34,009 nucleotides of DNA, taken from contig JAAYVD010000163.1 in assembly GCA_012517355.1 (NCBI GenBank), positions 1 through 34,009 of the forward strand, written 5' to 3'. Each line of letters begins with the position of its first letter. Position 1 is the stretch's first letter. The stretch comes from Candidatus Rifleibacteriota bacterium. GTDB taxonomy: Bacteria > Muiribacteriota > Ozemobacteria > Ozemobacterales > Ozemobacteraceae. Position numbers and translations under genes: made by a program. Below the pieces are notes generated by a model. It had not been told where the DNA came from. It saw only the letters and a program-made list of their open reading frames with translations, and did not search any database. Below are positions 1 to 8,474 of this stretch, in pieces.

Positions 1-190
1 CACCAGGTCGGGCGCCCCCCGGATCCGTTTTTCCCCGATCTTCGACGGGTCGCAAACGACGAGGAGGTCTGATTGGACGACCGTGCGCACTTCCTCGTCG
101 GCTTCCTCGCCATCGGGGATCAGCAGATCGATCGGCGAGGGGTAGACCTTGCAGGGTTTGTCGCGCAAAAAAGTGCGGGGGATGTTCCAG
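1..190 (-). pseudogene. Uma2-family nuclease fragment, 5' truncated
   Basis: Read on the minus strand, this piece encodes the middle of a Uma2 (DUF820, PD-(D/E)XK superfamily) protein: TFLRDKPCKVYPSP, then EEADEEVRTVVQSDLLVVCDP and RIRGAPDLV. It runs off the window at position 1, so the catalytic E, K and C-terminus are not visible. It is closest to the intact copy at 26403-27137, which has TFLRGKPCRVFPDP and VRTVVRPDLVVVCDP at the same places. The usual first ~60 residues (YxDYxxWPE, ERWExIDGE) are absent. Homology stops at about 180-190, exactly where a nested palindrome begins. The frame stays open further upstream, but I see no ATG or GTG with a ribosome site. I read it as a truncated relic. 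Uma2 proteins are putative endonucleases that are often multicopy and have no firmly established role. Confidence 0.7.
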
Positions 191-248
191 CGGTTCCGGG
201 GCCATGTTCCGAACTCCGCAGGAGTTCGGTAACGTGTCCCCGGAACAC
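191..248. repeat. Nested palindrome at the Uma2 breakpoint
   Basis: The inner arms are CCGAACTCC (209-217) and GGAGTTCGG (221-229), a perfect 9-bp stem with a GCA loop. The outer arms are GTTCCGGGG (193-201) and CCCCGGAAC (238-246), also perfect. The spacers between inner and outer arms are partly complementary. There is no T-run on either side, so it does not look like a standard intrinsic terminator. It sits between the stop codon of the intact Uma2 gene (255) and the point where the truncated Uma2 homology starts. A small palindromic element or insertion scar is plausible. Confidence 0.75.
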
Positions 249-254
249 CATGGA

Positions 255-935
255 TCAGCCGCGCCGGGGGGCGGGTTTTCTCCGGTACGGGGCGGCCGGC
301 TCCCGGACGGCGGGCACCCCTCCCCTCCGGGAGCCCGGGGCGGGTGCTTCGGTGGCCGGCCCCGGGAAAACCGTGGTCAGGTCGATCGAACAGCCTTCCA
401 ACACCCCCACGGGAACCTGCTGGTCCCGGGCGAAGGTCCGCGGACGGCCATAACGCGCGTCGGGGCCGAGGTGGAACACCATGACCGTCCCCTCGGGATG
501 CACGATCCAGTATTCCCGGACCCCGTGCCGCTCGTAGAGGTTCAACTTGCGGACCTGGTCATGCGACACGGTGGCCGGTGACAGGATCTCCACCACGAGA
601 TCGGGAGCCCCGAGGCACCCCCGGGGGGTCCGGCGGGCGGGGTCGCAGACCACGACCAGGTCGGGGAGGACCACCGTGAAGTCCTTCTTCCGACCGGGCC
701 TGGCTTCCGGCAACCGCACCTCGTACGGGGCCGGAAACACCTGGCAGGGCTTGCCGAGCAGGAAGTTGGCGAACTGGCGGCCCAGGTCCATGGCCACGGC
801 CTGGTGGGCACTGCCGGGGGCCGCCACCATGTCGAACATCTGGCCGTCGATGAACTCGCACCACTCCCCTTCCGGCAACGCGTCATATTCCTCGATGGAA
901 TGACGTCGTCGACGCCTGGTCACGGTTCCGGCCAT
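255..935 (-). CDS. Uma2-family putative endonuclease (intact copy)
   Basis: This 226-residue protein has the Uma2 pattern: an N-terminal IEEYDALPEGEWCEFIDGQ, then FLLGKPCQVFPAP, VVLPDLVVVCDP, GAPDLVVEILSP and VRKLNLYERHGVREYWIVHP. The PD...E...K residues of the PD-(D/E)XK nuclease fold are all present. The ATG at 935 was chosen because AGGAGG lies 5-6 bases upstream; an in-frame ATG 27 codons earlier (1016) has no such site and adds non-conserved sequence. The C-terminal ~35 residues are proline- and arginine-rich, as in the other Uma2 copies here. It lies 194 bases downstream of the ATPase-nuclease gene on the same strand. The family assignment is secure; substrate and role are unknown. Confidence 0.88.
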   Translation of the reverse strand: MAGTVTRRRRRHSIEEYDALPEGEWCEFIDGQMFDMVAAPGSAHQAVAMDLGRQFANFLLGKPCQVFPAPYEVRLPEARPGRKKDFTVVLPDLVVVCDPARRTPRGCLGAPDLVVEILSPATVSHDQVRKLNLYERHGVREYWIVHPEGTVMVFHLGPDARYGRPRTFARDQQVPVGVLEGCSIDLTTVFPGPATEAPAPGSRRGGVPAVREPAAPYRRKPAPRRG

Positions 936-998
936 GAGGCACCTCCTGCGTGGAATACCGCTTCCAGGATAGACCGGTGGCCTTGGGCATTCAAGATC

Positions 999-1045
999 GG
1001 GGGAAAATGGTGCCACCAGAGGTTTTCTCTGAGCGGCTCTGGGCG
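999..1045 (-). repeat. Copy of the GGCACCATTTTCC dispersed element
   Basis: On the minus strand this reads CTCAGAGAAAACCTCTGGTGGCACCATTTTCCCCC in outline; the key block GGTGGCACCATTTTCC lies at about 1001-1016. Three related copies occur at 20776-20819, 21015-21067 and 21090-21145. This copy is in the 194-base gap upstream of the Uma2 start at 935. Function unknown. Confidence 0.5.
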
Positions 1046-1129
1046 AGGGTGTGTGAGGGGCAAGGGGTCCCTGTTGTTGTGGCCCCTGCCGGGGGATCAG
1101 CCTTCCGCCGGCGGGCAGGGGGGGGCCGG

Positions 1130-2785
1130 TCAGGCGCCGACGACGGTGATGGGGGGCCGGGCGGGGTCGGTGGGGTCGGGGTGTTCCTCCCAGGTCAGGC
1201 GCTCTTCCCAGGGGCGGGCGCGGGCGGTGGGCCGGCGGTCGAACAGCACGAGCCAGGCATCGGCCGCGCCGACCGTGCCACGATAGCGGGAGGCCTGTTG
1301 CAGGCCCTCGGCGATCGTGGCTTCACGGCCATCCTCGGGGTGCACCAGCTTGAGCTCGATCACGGACCACCGGCCCTCCCATTCGATGGCCAGGTCGATC
1401 CGGCCCCGCCCGGCAGCATACTCGCGCTCGATACGCCCGCCGCCATTGAGGACCCTCTGCAGGAAGGCCATCAGCAAGAGGTGGGGGAACGCCTCGCGGT
1501 AGTCCGCCTTTCCCTCCCAGGCATCGGAATGACGCCGCCAGAACCGCTGGAACCCTTGCAGCAACGCGGCCAGGTCGAGACTGCCGTCGGCCCGCCGCCA
1601 CGGGAACTCGGGCGCGGGGACGTTGTCCTGCATGTTCAGTGACAGCAGGCGCGGAATGATTTCCTGGTAGATCGGGTTGGCGATACGCAGCCCGTCCTCC
1701 CAGCGGATCAGGCCCAGGTCGAGGCAGAGTTCGGCGTCCCGGTCGGCCCGGCCGACCGTGATGTCGGTCTGGCCAGCGAGGATCGGTTCGATCACCCGCC
1801 GCACCCGGGGGTCGCGGAGGCGCTCCATCAAGCTGTCGAGATGCACCGCCCGCTCCTGGATCAGCAGATCCTTGGCCTGCCGCACGTGGGCGGCCGTCAC
1901 CGGGGCCCTGGACTCTTCGGGAACCAGCGTCCAGACGCATTTCTGGGCCAGGGCGTTGACCAGCCATGGTTGCCCGCGCGTCAGGTCGAAGACCAGGTCG
2001 ACCGCCTCGGGCTCGAACGGTTGTCCCTTGTCGGTGACGTGCTGGCCGATCAGCCGGCGGACATCCTCCCGCGAAAAGTTGGCCAGATTGGCCGAATCCT
2101 GCTTGATGTTGAACGGGCTGCCCGGGTTGACGGTGGCCCCGTCCTTCGATTTGATCAGGTAATCGCGGAGGTCGCGTATGCCGGCAAGGGCGATGGAGAC
2201 CGGGAATTTTCCCACCCCCCGCAAGGGGAACCCCCCGCGCAACTGGCGCATGAAGCTGACCATCGGCTGGTCTTGCAGCACGTCGACCTCGTTGAACAGC
2301 ACGACCAGCGGCAACGGCTCGACCAGGGCGGCCCACCGGCGCAGCATCTCGCCGACGAGGCTGGCCGGGTCGGTTTCGGGGATGGCCGGCACGGCGACCG
2401 GCGCCAGGTTGGCGCTGGCGCCCTGGATGACGGCCTGGCAGATGGCGCGGTTGGTGACGGCCGGGTCGTCGTAGCCCTGGCAGGTTTCGACCGTCACGTA
2501 GCAGGCCACCACGGAGCGGCTGTCGTTGAGTTCGCGCATCCAGCTCAGCAGGAAGGTCGTCTTGCCGGTCTGCCGCGGCGCGTGCAGCACCCAGTACAAC
2601 TCGTTGCCGACGTAGCGGTCGAGGGACGCCCCGACCAGGCGCTCCTTGGCCGGTAACATGTAGTGCCGTCGCGGGTCGCAGGGGCCGGTGGTGTTGAAGA
2701 ACTTGACGGGGGGCTTGCCGCCGTAGGGGCGGGGATCCTCTTGGACGAGCCACGGCCCCGGCTTGGGGTGTCCCGGTCCGGTCAT
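1130..2785 (-). CDS. AAA-like ATPase with C-terminal PD-(D/E)XK nuclease-like domain
   Basis: The protein has 551 residues. Residues ~30-300 form an AAA-like NTPase of the kind annotated as 'AAA-like domain': the Walker A is APRQTGKT (69-76), and a hydrophobic strand at 158-165 ends LFNEVDVL in the Walker B position, with N where D is normal. A winged-helix-like stretch with RIANPIYQEIIPRLL follows (~366-380). Residues ~410-520 look like a restriction-endonuclease fold, with GRGRIDL (459-465) and IELK (477-480) as candidate D...ExK residues. ATG 2785 has AAGGAGG about 8 bases upstream. Such ATPase-nuclease fusions are common in accessory islands, usually uncharacterised, and some related STAND/AAA proteins act in defence; that role is inference here. 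Neighbours on the same strand are Uma2 genes and a truncated Schlafen-type gene. Confidence 0.85.
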   Translation of the reverse strand: MTGPGHPKPGPWLVQEDPRPYGGKPPVKFFNTTGPCDPRRHYMLPAKERLVGASLDRYVGNELYWVLHAPRQTGKTTFLLSWMRELNDSRSVVACYVTVETCQGYDDPAVTNRAICQAVIQGASANLAPVAVPAIPETDPASLVGEMLRRWAALVEPLPLVVLFNEVDVLQDQPMVSFMRQLRGGFPLRGVGKFPVSIALAGIRDLRDYLIKSKDGATVNPGSPFNIKQDSANLANFSREDVRRLIGQHVTDKGQPFEPEAVDLVFDLTRGQPWLVNALAQKCVWTLVPEESRAPVTAAHVRQAKDLLIQERAVHLDSLMERLRDPRVRRVIEPILAGQTDITVGRADRDAELCLDLGLIRWEDGLRIANPIYQEIIPRLLSLNMQDNVPAPEFPWRRADGSLDLAALLQGFQRFWRRHSDAWEGKADYREAFPHLLLMAFLQRVLNGGGRIEREYAAGRGRIDLAIEWEGRWSVIELKLVHPEDGREATIAEGLQQASRYRGTVGAADAWLVLFDRRPTARARPWEERLTWEEHPDPTDPARPPITVVGA

Positions 2786-2982
2786 CGTCCGGTCCTCCTT
2801 CGATGCGCTACTCCTCCATCATACCACGGCCGGCAGGACACCCGTTCCCTCACCCGGAAACGCCGAAACGGGCCGGATCTTCCCACCCGGGGCCTGGACA
2901 ATGGTTGGTCCATCCCTTCGCTGACCGCCTCTGGTTTCCGGGCCGGGCAGGGCAGGGCGGGGGGGCTGGAGGACTTTCCGAC

Positions 2983-3762
2983 TCAGCGGCGCCGGCGGGT
3001 CTGGGGGGAGGCCGGCTGTCGCCGGGACCGTGGAGGAGGCGGGCCATACGGGGCGGGTGCCTCCCGGACGGGGCCTGGGTCACCTTTCACCCATCCGGAT
3101 GCCAGGGGCGGGCGGGGCAACCGGACAGTGAACCGGTTCGCCTCCCGGTCGTCGACCAGGTCGAGGCCCGGAAAGAGCCGCAGGGAGCGGGGGATTCCGG
3201 TTCCCAGGCCCGAATACGGCAGGATGAACTGGGCATGGGAGAGCAGGATCGAGTTCCGCGGCACCGACACCCCGACCCGGATGTTGTCGACGGTCAGGCT
3301 GTTGGGCAGGCTGCCCGGGCTCTGGATTTCCAGGCGGTCGGGGAACAGGAAGACCTTGACCGAGGCGCTCACCAGGTAGTCGCGGTGCATCAGGGCGTTC
3401 ACCACCAGCTCGCTGAGGGCCTCCAGGGGCAACCCGGCCCGGCCAGGCTGGTTGAACCCCGCCCCCGGGTCGGGCCGGTGCGGCAGGTTGCGTTTGGGAA
3501 AGGCCATGGTGGCCAGGAACTGTTCCCCCAGGGTGCCTTCGCACTCCTGGCGGTCGAGGCAGCCGTCGTCGGCCACCGACCTGCCGGCGAAGGCCACAGC
3601 CTGGACCTTGCAGAGGGGCGCGAAGCGCGGCACGTTCCGGCCGAGCAGGAGCAGGCCGGCCAGGGTCAGGGCCCCGCGGCGGGTCAGTCCGAGGGCCTCC
3701 GTCAGGCGCTCCGGGGGAACCACCGCGACCGAGGTGGCCAAGGGGGCCCCGAACTTCCGCAC
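2983..3762 (-). pseudogene. Truncated AlbA_2/HATPase_c_4 (RecG-like, Schlafen-type) gene
   Basis: The 259-residue frame (GTG at 3762) matches the C-terminal half of proteins annotated as 'ATP-binding protein/putative DNA-binding (AlbA_2, Schlafen-like)' with a HATPase_c_4 region. It carries LTRRGALTLAGLLLLGRNVP near residue 26, then the signature LEALSELVVNALMHRDY (~113-129) and RLEIQSPGSLPNSL (~143-156). Family members are usually about 450-480 residues and begin with an AlbA_2 DNA-binding domain, which is missing. The open frame continues only ~15 codons upstream and then meets the end of the frameshifted Uma2 gene (stop at 3792). I found no N-terminal half in 4421-4793. The 3' end (about 2983-3070) resembles at nucleotide level the 3' end of the Uma2 gene at 255. 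Probably a recombined remnant rather than a working gene. Confidence 0.65.
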
Positions 3763-3791
3763 TTGGCCATCCGTGGCCGGCGGCTGGGAGG

Positions 3792-4420
3792 TCAGCCGGG
3801 GCGGTTGGGGGCCGGCGACTCGCGCACGACCTTGGGGCGGGGCGGGAACACCTCGTCGAACCGGATCGCCAGCCCCGGGAAGGCGGCCACTTCGAGCGTC
3901 AGCCCCTCCGCGTCATGGATGTCGGTGCCGCCGTAGGTGCCCGCCGCCGACCGCCGCGCGACGAAGATCAGGCGTTCCTCGGGGTCGACCACCCAGTATT
4001 CCCTGACCCCGTGCCGCTCGTAGAGGGGGCGCTTGGCGACCTGGTCGCGCGAGGCCGACGACGGCGACAGGATCTCGATGACGAAATCGGGGGCGCCGAT
4101 GCCCCTTTCGCGTCATACCGGGAGGGGTCGCAGACCACGGCCAGATAAGGTTTGACCACGTCGGTGATCTCGTCCTCGCTCTGGCCGGGGCGGGCCAACC
4201 GGAACTCGTAGGGGTCCAGAAAAACCTCGCAGGGCCCATTTCCGAAGAAGGCATCCACCTGCCGGAACAACCGGCGGAGAATCTCCTGGTGGAGCGTTCC
4301 GGGCCCGGGAGTCATGGCCATGGCCTCCCCGTCGATCAGCTCCCAGCGCTCGTCCTCGGGCCAGGTCCGGTAGTCGGCGTAGGTGAATTTCCTTCCTGGG
4401 ACGGGAACAGGGTCAGACAT
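3792..4420 (-). pseudogene. Uma2-family nuclease gene with a one-base frameshift
   Basis: From ATG 4420 (GGAGG 8 bases upstream) the frame gives FTYADYRTWPEDERWELIDGE, FLDPYEFRLARPG and VVKPYLAVVCDPSRYDAKG, then goes out of frame at about 4102. In the other frame the protein resumes as IGAPDFVIEILSPS, RHGVREYWVVDPEER and continues to the stop at 3792. The intact copy at 255 has PRGCLGAPDLVVEIL at this point, so loss of one base in the codon after AAA GGG explains the break. The catalytic residues lie after the shift, so the unshifted product would be inactive. A sequencing or assembly error is the alternative. It is otherwise complete and ends with the VVRESPAP-type tail seen in sister copies. 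Confidence 0.8.
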
Positions 4421-4793
4421 CCGCATCTCCTCCCGGGGGAACTTCCCACCTCTCCCCCACCTTTCCATAGCCGGGGATCCCGGTTCATCCTCACGGATCC
4501 GGCTTCCGGCCATTCCCACTCATCGACCCGAAGCTTTTCTGATGAACCGTGATTGCCGCAGGAATCACCCACATCGACAGGCCAGACCGAAGTGTCCAGG
4601 AAACCTTCTCCAGAGCCCGTTGTGAGAATGGCTGTCCGGCCCCGCCGTTTCGCTGAAGGCCGGCCGCGCAGCCACTGCCGCCGGGCCCGGACGTGCCTCC
4701 CGGTCGCCCTGGCCCGGACGTGCTTTCAGGTCGCCCTGGCCGGCAGGGCTCTTCGGCCTGGGGAAAACGGGGCGGCAAAAGCTCCGACACCGG
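4421..4793. other. Non-coding gap with a 27-bp tandem duplication
   Basis: I recognise no gene here on either strand. The frames that stay open give only biased proline/glycine/arginine sequence. At 4684-4737 a 27-base unit starting GGCCCGGACGTGC occurs twice with a few differences. The stretch separates the Snf2/zinc operon from the Uma2 relics downstream and shows no remnant of the missing AlbA_2 domain. Confidence 0.55.
4684..4737. repeat. 27-bp tandem repeat, two copies
   Basis: Both units begin GGCCCGGACGTGC and end GGTCGCCCT, spanning 4684-4710 and 4711-4737. They differ only at the centre (CTCCC versus TTTCA). A third partial GGCC follows. It lies in non-coding DNA. Confidence 0.7.
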
Positions 4794-5855
4794 TCAGAGC
4801 CGGTCGGCGCAGGCGGGGCAGAGCAACCGGCCGTCGCGGGTCCCCTCGATGCGGGTGGTGAAGGCGGCGCAGGCCGGGCAATGATATGGCTCGAACCGGC
4901 GTTCGAAGGGGGTCCAGAGGAATTCCTCCGGCCGGCGGTGCTTCCCGATGCGCATGGTGACCCGCACCCGCCAGGCCGGGGTGAGCACCCGCAGCAGGGC
5001 GAAGGGGCGCAGCCCGGCGCGCAACGCCGACCGGGAGCGGACATCCTCCACCTGCCGGCGGAAATCGGCCTCGATGGCCTGCCGCCGGGCGTCGCGTTCG
5101 GCAGGGGTCAGGGCCTGGCGCCGTCGCGTGCCGTCGAGCGTCCGCAGCAGTTCCGAGTAGTAGTCCTCCAGTCGCGCGAGGTCGAGCGACAGGCGGTGCT
5201 GCAGGGTCTGCTGGAAGGTCCTGGCCTCCTCCCCGGCGCGGGCGAGGGCGCTGGGTTCGACGGCTGCCAGCAGGTCGGCGGCCGGCAGGAAGGCGGTCAG
5301 GCGCGGGTCGTCGGCCGGCAGCGGGACCGGGTCGAGCCCGTCGGGAAGGCCACGGCCCGGAGGCAGGATGCGGCGACCCACCTCGAGGACATCCATGGTC
5401 AGGAGGCGTTCGCGGGTCTCGTCGCCCGTCATCGACAGCCGGAAGCCGATCCGGGTGACCGGGATCAGGGTGGAGACCGGGTCGAGCCCCGCCGGCTGGC
5501 ACCGGGTGAAGGTGAAATCGCGGGCCAGGTCCTGGTCGAGGTTCTTGCCGCGCAGATGGACGTCGTCGACCAGCCCGTAGGCGACGGGAACGGTTTCGTC
5601 GACCAGGGTGAGGGCCCGCTCCAGGGGCTCGCTTCCAAGGCCGGCGAAGGTTCCCGGCTGGCGGGCGTCGAACACCAGCCGGGGATCCTCGGCCGTGCCG
5701 AGACGGTTCGCCAGGGCCGGTTCGAGCAGGGTGGCCAGGCTGTCGGGGCCTTCCGCGCCGGCGGCGACCGGTTCGACGACCGCCTGGCGGTCAGCCAGGA
5801 ACTCGGCCCAGAACCGCACCAGGGGATTGCCTGCGGAGGTGACGATGCCGCTCAT
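4794..5855 (-). CDS. Snf2-operon protein with C-terminal four-cysteine zinc site
   Basis: I do not recognise a named family for this 353-residue protein. Residues 1-200 appear globular, with segments such as PVAYGLVDDVHLRGKNLDQDL and IPVTRIGFRLSMTGDETRERLL. Residues ~205-285 are rich in charged heptads (LARLEDYYSELLRTLDGTRR), a probable coiled coil. The C-terminus carries two CPAC knuckles, C326/C329 and C346/C349, 16 residues apart, a likely zinc ribbon. Its ATG at 5855 overlaps the stop of the Snf2 ATPase gene by four bases (ATGA), so the two are translationally coupled and probably work together. It is a good candidate for the nucleic-acid or protein adaptor of that ATPase; that is inference. 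It is the last gene of a three-gene operon. Confidence 0.75.
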   Translation of the reverse strand: MSGIVTSAGNPLVRFWAEFLADRQAVVEPVAAGAEGPDSLATLLEPALANRLGTAEDPRLVFDARQPGTFAGLGSEPLERALTLVDETVPVAYGLVDDVHLRGKNLDQDLARDFTFTRCQPAGLDPVSTLIPVTRIGFRLSMTGDETRERLLTMDVLEVGRRILPPGRGLPDGLDPVPLPADDPRLTAFLPAADLLAAVEPSALARAGEEARTFQQTLQHRLSLDLARLEDYYSELLRTLDGTRRRQALTPAERDARRQAIEADFRRQVEDVRSRSALRAGLRPFALLRVLTPAWRVRVTMRIGKHRRPEEFLWTPFERRFEPYHCPACAAFTTRIEGTRDGRLLCPACADRL

Positions 5856-8470
5856 GCCTCAAACTCCTCCTGGAACAGGGCCTCGTCGAACGCCTTGACG
5901 CGGTCATGGGCCCCGCGGGCCCGGGTCACCTCGGCGGCGAGGGTGTCGAACCGGCGGTCGCGCTCGGCCTCGTCCGGAGAGGCCAGCCAGGCCTCGAGCA
6001 GCAGGTCCTCGAAATCGGCCTCCTCACCCAGATGGCCGAGGATCATCCCCATCTCGCCCACCACCAGCTCGAACAGGTTGATCTTCCCCTCGAGGATGGC
6101 CAGCATCCGCTCCTCGAGCGAGCCGCGGAGGCAGAAGTTGAAGATGAAGACGTCGCGGGTCTGCCCGATGCGGTGCAGGCGGCCGATGCGCTGCTCGATG
6201 CGCATGGGGTTCCAGGGAAGATCGTAATTGATGATGGTGCGGCAGAACTGGAGGTTGCGGCCCTCGCCGCCCGATTCGGTGGCCACGAGCACCGGCACCT
6301 GGTCGCGGAACTCCCCGACCGCGCGGTCCCGTTCGGGCCCCGACATCTCCCCGTGGAAGGCCGCGTGGCCGATCCCATGCCGGCCCAGGACCCCGGCGAC
6401 ATGGTCCAGGGTGGCCCGGAACCGCGTGAAGACCAGGACCTTCTCCCCCGGCTTCTGCCGGATCAGCGAGACGAGCTGGTCGTCCTTGGCCGAGTGGCGC
6501 AGCTCCCGCGCCGCGGCCAGGCAGGAGTCGAGGGCCAGCCGGGCGGCGGTGGCCGCCTCGGGCGCCAGGCCGGCACCCACCGGCAGGTCGCGGGCGGCGA
6601 ACCGTTCGAGGGCCGGGCGGGCGGCCATGGGCGAGGAACCCGCCTGCCCGAGCAGGGCGGCGCAGGACAGGCGAAACCGCCCGTCGCCGGCGGCGAAGAG
6701 CGGGGAGAGGCCCTTCCCCAGGAAATGCAGGACGTCGCGCTCGCGCGGCAGCGGTTCGACCCGGATGGTCGAGGCGAAGCGGCGGGGCAGGCGCACGTCG
6801 GTGAACGCGCGGGTGTTGCGGATCATCACCGTGCGCAGCAGGGCCCGCAACTGGTCGCGGTCGAGGGGTTCGGTGGGCTTGTGCGGCTGGACGAAGCGGG
6901 CCCGGAACTCGGCGGGGGTGCCCAGGGTGCCGGGCTGCAGCAGGTTGATGAGATGGAACAGCTCCATGAGCTGGTTCTGCACGGGAGTGGCGGTCAGCAG
7001 GAGCAGGAACTTGCGGGGCAGGGCCTTGACCAGTTTGTGGCTGCGCGAGGTGGCGTTGCGCAGGTGGTGGGCCTCGTCCACGACCACCAGGTCCCAGGGT
7101 TGGGCGGTGCAGCGCCCGGCGTGCGGTTCCAGGCGGGCCAACCCGAGCGAAGCCAGGACGAGTGGCCGCCCCCAGAATGCCCCGGGATCCTCGCGGGCAT
7201 CGGCCGCGGCAGTGGTGGCGAATTCCAGGCCGAACTTCTCGAGCATCTCCCCCTGCCACTGCGACACGAGGGCGGGCGGCACCAGGATCAGCACCCGGCG
7301 CGCCAACCCGCGCAGGAGGTATTCCTTGATGACCAGCCCCGCCTCGATCGTCTTGCCGAGCCCGACCTCGTCCGCGAGGATGGCCCGTCCGCGGAACCTC
7401 GTCAGGATGCGGCGGGCCGTCTCGGCCTGGTGCCGGTGTGGAATCACGCCGACCAGCGCGTCGGTGCAGAGCAGTTCGTCGAACTCCCGCATCAGGTGGA
7501 TCCGCTGGGCCGACCAGGCCACCCGGCCGGCCCGCAGCCCCTCTTCCCCCCAGCGTTCGGCGAGGGGCGGGCGTTCGCCGACGACCCCGACCGTCAGGGG
7601 AATCTGCCGCAGCTCTTCCGGCACCCGCAGCAGGGGGGCGGCCGGGGATGCCGGGGCGCCGGGGCGGCCGGGGTCGCCGACCCGCGCCTGGCCGCCGCGC
7701 CCCGCGGCCTCATTCCGGGCAGAGGGGTTGGTCAGAAACCGCTCGAACTCTTCGACGGTGGCGGGGGCCCAGTCGGGAACCTGGCCATACTGCTGTTTCA
7801 AACTCTGCTGGAAGCCCAGCCATTGGCGTTCCAGGGTGGCGCGGTCGGCCTCCTCCTTTTCCCGCTCCCGCTCGCGGGTGAGCCGTTCGACCGTGCGCCG
7901 GCACTCCGCCAGGCACCGGTCGCGGTGCCGCTGCCAGCGGTCCAGCGAGGCCTGCCGTTCCCGGGCGAGGTTCGTGGACGGAACGCCCTCGAGCGTCACC
8001 GCGAAGGCGTTCTTCGCCACCTCGCGGTAATACTCGTCGATCGCCTCGACGTACAACCCATACACCGCCTCCAGCTCGTCGGCCCGCCCCATGTGGACGG
8101 TCAGGCGCAGCATCTCTTCGGCGTCCTCGGCGTAGAGAATCCTGGTGTGGAGGCCCATCAGGAACAAGCTCAGGGCGGCCCGGTCGTGGCCCTCCCGGTG
8201 GAGGGGCCCGATGATCCGCTCGACGACCAGGTCGTGGAACACCTCGGCCGTGAACTGCCGGGGCCAGTCTTCGGCCATCACTTTGCGGAGCCAGGGAACG
8301 ATGGTCTCGAACTCGGCGGGGGAGACCTGTTCCTGGATGGACTGCACGACAATCCGCTGATTCGGCGTGCGGCACTCCCGGAAGATCGGATGGCCGGCGG
8401 CCGCCGGCCGCCGGGTGGTGGCGCGGGGCCGGCGAGGGCGGGGGGGCGAACCGTCCGGGGGGCGAGCCAC
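5852..8470 (-). CDS. RapA-like Swi2/Snf2 ATPase (DEAD/DEAH helicase superfamily 2)
   Basis: The 872-residue product has the full Snf2 motif set: I DEVGLGKT (367-374), Ia LVPPALVSQW (~396-405), II DEAH (465-468), III TATPVQN (493-499), V TESGGEGRNLQF (~731-742) and VI QRIGRLHRIGQ (760-770). This is the RapA/HepA-like branch, which translocates on double-stranded nucleic acid and remodels bound complexes. Residues ~60-240 precede the ATPase core and are helical, with a strongly charged coiled coil at ~160-225; I do not recognise a named domain there. The start used is a GTG at 8470, 4 bases after the SEC-C gene stop. A GTG at 8347 would remove an Arg/Pro-rich leader and is possible. Downstream it overlaps the zinc-protein gene by ATGA. 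The operon context suggests a dedicated complex. Confidence 0.88.
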   Translation of the reverse strand: MARPPDGSPPRPRRPRATTRRPAAAGHPIFRECRTPNQRIVVQSIQEQVSPAEFETIVPWLRKVMAEDWPRQFTAEVFHDLVVERIIGPLHREGHDRAALSLFLMGLHTRILYAEDAEEMLRLTVHMGRADELEAVYGLYVEAIDEYYREVAKNAFAVTLEGVPSTNLARERQASLDRWQRHRDRCLAECRRTVERLTREREREKEEADRATLERQWLGFQQSLKQQYGQVPDWAPATVEEFERFLTNPSARNEAAGRGGQARVGDPGRPGAPASPAAPLLRVPEELRQIPLTVGVVGERPPLAERWGEEGLRAGRVAWSAQRIHLMREFDELLCTDALVGVIPHRHQAETARRILTRFRGRAILADEVGLGKTIEAGLVIKEYLLRGLARRVLILVPPALVSQWQGEMLEKFGLEFATTAAADAREDPGAFWGRPLVLASLGLARLEPHAGRCTAQPWDLVVVDEAHHLRNATSRSHKLVKALPRKFLLLLTATPVQNQLMELFHLINLLQPGTLGTPAEFRARFVQPHKPTEPLDRDQLRALLRTVMIRNTRAFTDVRLPRRFASTIRVEPLPRERDVLHFLGKGLSPLFAAGDGRFRLSCAALLGQAGSSPMAARPALERFAARDLPVGAGLAPEAATAARLALDSCLAAARELRHSAKDDQLVSLIRQKPGEKVLVFTRFRATLDHVAGVLGRHGIGHAAFHGEMSGPERDRAVGEFRDQVPVLVATESGGEGRNLQFCRTIINYDLPWNPMRIEQRIGRLHRIGQTRDVFIFNFCLRGSLEERMLAILEGKINLFELVVGEMGMILGHLGEEADFEDLLLEAWLASPDEAERDRRFDTLAAEVTRARGAHDRVKAFDEALFQEEFEA

Positions 8471-8474
8471 GCGA

